NCBI RefSeq assembly: GCF_904846615.1
Contig: NZ_CAJHBK010000001.1
Location: forward strand, 2,852,001 to 2,916,000
DNA from: Psychrobacter sp. JCM 18902
GTDB lineage: Bacteria; Pseudomonadota; Gammaproteobacteria; Pseudomonadales; Moraxellaceae
Length of the DNA stretch: 64,000 bases
Direction of reading: 5' to 3'
Positions 62,606-64,000 of this stretch are shown here, one piece after another. The translations under genes and the position numbers were made by a program. Each line of letters opens with the position of its first letter. Position 1 is the first letter of the stretch. A model generated the notes under the pieces. The model had not been told where the DNA came from. It did not search any database and saw only the letters and a list, made by a program, of their open reading frames with translations.

Positions 62606-63268
62606 CTAGTCTTTTTCAATCTTAATCACATTTAAATTTGGGTAACCAAGTCGTATTTCATACTCTTGTGAGCCGCGCTTGGCTTCAATCTCGAACACGC
62701 CGCGTCCGTTATTTTCTTCCAGCTCAATGTCGTTGACCCGATAGCCCATACCTTGTATTTTATTGATTGCACGTTGCTTAATTGCTGGATAACGCGAGTC
62801 TCTTTTAATGCTATCTTCGATATCATCATTTTTATAGTGCTTATTATTCTTATGCTTGCCATTATTTTTATATTTATCTTTTTTGTAATGGTCTTTGTCA
62901 TATCTATCGTCTTGCCAAACATTAGACCAAGCTTTTTTATTTGAGCTAATAAGTTTTAGATCAGGATACGTGTATTTTAGCTCGTATGCTTGGTTGTTCT
63001 TTTTGGCATAAGCGGTCATTATGCGATTGCCACGGTAGTTGTCGGATTTGATATCCATAACCTGATAGCCTTTACGGCGCAGATCAGCGCGTAGCTTTTG
63101 ACTAATGCGGTTGTAGTCAGCGTTACCATAATCATCATTACCACCATATACTGGGTAATTATCATACCCTGGACCGACGACGGCACACCCAACTGTAGTA
63201 CCCAATAATGCAACCGCAAGACCAGTAGATATAACGGTCTTAAATGAGAAAGGCTTTAGAGTTTTCAT
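62606..63268 (-). CDS. PepSY-like lipoprotein, two domains with a Lys/Asn linker
   Basis: A 220-residue predicted lipoprotein (signal peptide ending TVGC near residue 28). Two copies of the domain of the neighbouring lipoprotein are present. The first (about 56-108, ISQKLRADLRRKGYQVMDIK to YTYPDLKLISSNK) is diverged; the second (about 162-220, YPAIKQRAINKIQGMGYRVN to LGYPNLNVIKIEKD) is very close to the neighbour's. Between them is a strongly basic, Lys/Asn/Tyr/His/Asp-rich linker (DKDHYKKDKYKNNGKHKNNKH, trimmed), which could bind metal or polyanions. Function unknown. The two genes look like duplicates of each other. Confidence 0.7.
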   Translation of the reverse strand: MKTLKPFSFKTVISTGLAVALLGTTVGCAVVGPGYDNYPVYGGNDDYGNADYNRISQKLRADLRRKGYQVMDIKSDNYRGNRIMTAYAKKNNQAYELKYTYPDLKLISSNKKAWSNVWQDDRYDKDHYKKDKYKNNGKHKNNKHYKNDDIEDSIKRDSRYPAIKQRAINKIQGMGYRVNDIELEENNGRGVFEIEAKRGSQEYEIRLGYPNLNVIKIEKD

Positions 63269-63826
63269 GATCCAATATCCTATAATATTTTTAAATTACC
63301 CGTCGCATCATTGCTGGTGATAGCCGAGCACGTACGCACTCTGTAAATTGTTCATATAATCGTATTCATAACTTACTGGCAAATTAATTATTACCATCGT
63401 CATTACCATTATGCGCTTTGAAATATTTTCTTACATTATCTATCATAATGGACGAAGCTTGATGATTAGTGTCTTTTGCGTTAATAAGTTGTAATCAGGG
63501 TAACGAATATGAATCATGTAAGCATATGCTTACACGTAATGACGCTTACGCGACTTAACATCAGGTTAGGAATTAGGCATTATAGTCACACGGCATTAGG
63601 GAATGTGACTCAAGGATTGAGTTGACCGCATTAAGGATAATGATTCACTTATTAGCATCAGGATGATTATGATAAGTGGAGTAAGGACACATACCCTTTG
63701 CTGCTATCAGTAGTTAATGCTGGTAGTTGTAGTAAAAAGGGCAGGATGCCCAGTATCACAATATGCTGAATATTATGCAAGGATGCATGGGAAACAGTGG
63801 TGATAGGTAACATGGATGGTTAACAA

Positions 63827-63862
63827 TAAAACCGCATAACAGTTAATTGCTATGCGGTTTTA
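63827..63862. terminator. Terminator-like hairpin 1
   Basis: AAAACCGCATA and TATGCGGTTTT pair around a 12-base loop. A T run is short on the plus strand. Confidence 0.65.
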
Positions 63863-63936
63863 TCGTGTCTGGACTTTGAGTTTTATCTTTTAGAATTATT
63901 TGATATAAATCAAGTTGGTGATCAGTCCAGCATAAA

Positions 63937-63964
63937 AAAACCGCATTAGAAACTAATGCGGTTT
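63937..63964. terminator. Terminator-like hairpin 2
   Basis: AAAACCGCATTAG and CTAATGCGGTTTT with a very short loop, followed by C then GTTT on the plus strand and by a run of seven T on the minus strand, so it fits a minus-strand terminator best. Confidence 0.75.
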
Positions 63965-64000
63965 TCGTTTAAATAATCTGCTTATAAAATTTTTATCTTA

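Larger units (their letters stand above)
63269..64000. other. Right-hand region with no gene and two related hairpins
   Basis: 732 bases without a supported ORF. GTCACA...TGTGAC (63585-63609) and GGGCA...TGCCC (about 63739-63751) are small dyads. Two terminator-like hairpins with the same ACCGCAT stem follow at 63827 and 63937, and CTGGACT/AGTCCAG (63869-63875 and 63924-63930) spans the gap between them. The stretch may encode a structured RNA or be the leader of a gene outside the window. Confidence 0.4.

Overview
The window is a gammaproteobacterial chromosome segment, moderately AT-rich and densely coded, most likely from the Moraxellaceae and probably Psychrobacter. This rests on gene content, on gene orders shared with Acinetobacter and Pseudomonas, and on the many A/T-flanked intrinsic terminators. 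It is inference; no rRNA or taxonomic marker search was possible. No tRNA, rRNA, CRISPR array, prophage or complete insertion sequence was seen.

Layout. 1-7921 looks like the right-hand end of a capsule or exopolysaccharide locus: a decayed UDP-glucose dehydrogenase, a family 2 glycosyltransferase, galU, pgi, a second dehydrogenase paralogue lacking its catalytic residues, and a convergent phosphomannomutase/phosphoglucomutase. 8053-15716 carries mazG with a ComEA-like gene, then pcnB-folK-panB-panC-rapZ-darP (RNA polyadenylation, folate, pantothenate, envelope and sRNA signalling, ribosome assembly). 15918-19977 holds dsbA and the ubiG-mupP-yciK cluster known from Pseudomonas. 20040-25234 holds a COG0523 GTPase, an OmpR regulator without an adjacent sensor, and tex. 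25397-33623 is looser: secreted proteins of unknown role, a DUF1328 membrane peptide, a pterin dehydratase, a small acetyltransferase, and a desaturase with its ferredoxin reductase. 34061-44908 carries ettA, plsB, ybaK, an acyl-CoA dehydrogenase, a FUSC transporter and aroE. 45390-50225 is a lipoprotein plus the pabC-mltG-tmk group, interrupted by an opposite-strand gene very like DpnI. 50376-63268 holds a large antiporter, a DegP-type protease, a degenerate metallophosphoesterase, dapA-bamC-like-purC, an AtoE transporter, a 3-methyladenine glycosylase and two related lipoproteins. The last 730 bases hold no gene.

Items most worth a second look: (1) the DpnI homologue with all zinc and catalytic residues, inserted in the pabC-mltG-tmk group, which implies a host without GATC adenine methylation; (2) a 106-108 bp intergenic repeat family with terminal inverted repeats, three copies, apparently a miniature transposable element; (3) two perfect short tandem arrays, 13 bp x6 before a lipoprotein gene and 15 bp x7 coding a repeated tail on thymidylate kinase; (4) the pair of broken or active-site-less UDP-glucose dehydrogenases; (5) a metallophosphoesterase-fold membrane protein without its metal ligands; (6) lipoproteins built from one repeated small domain.
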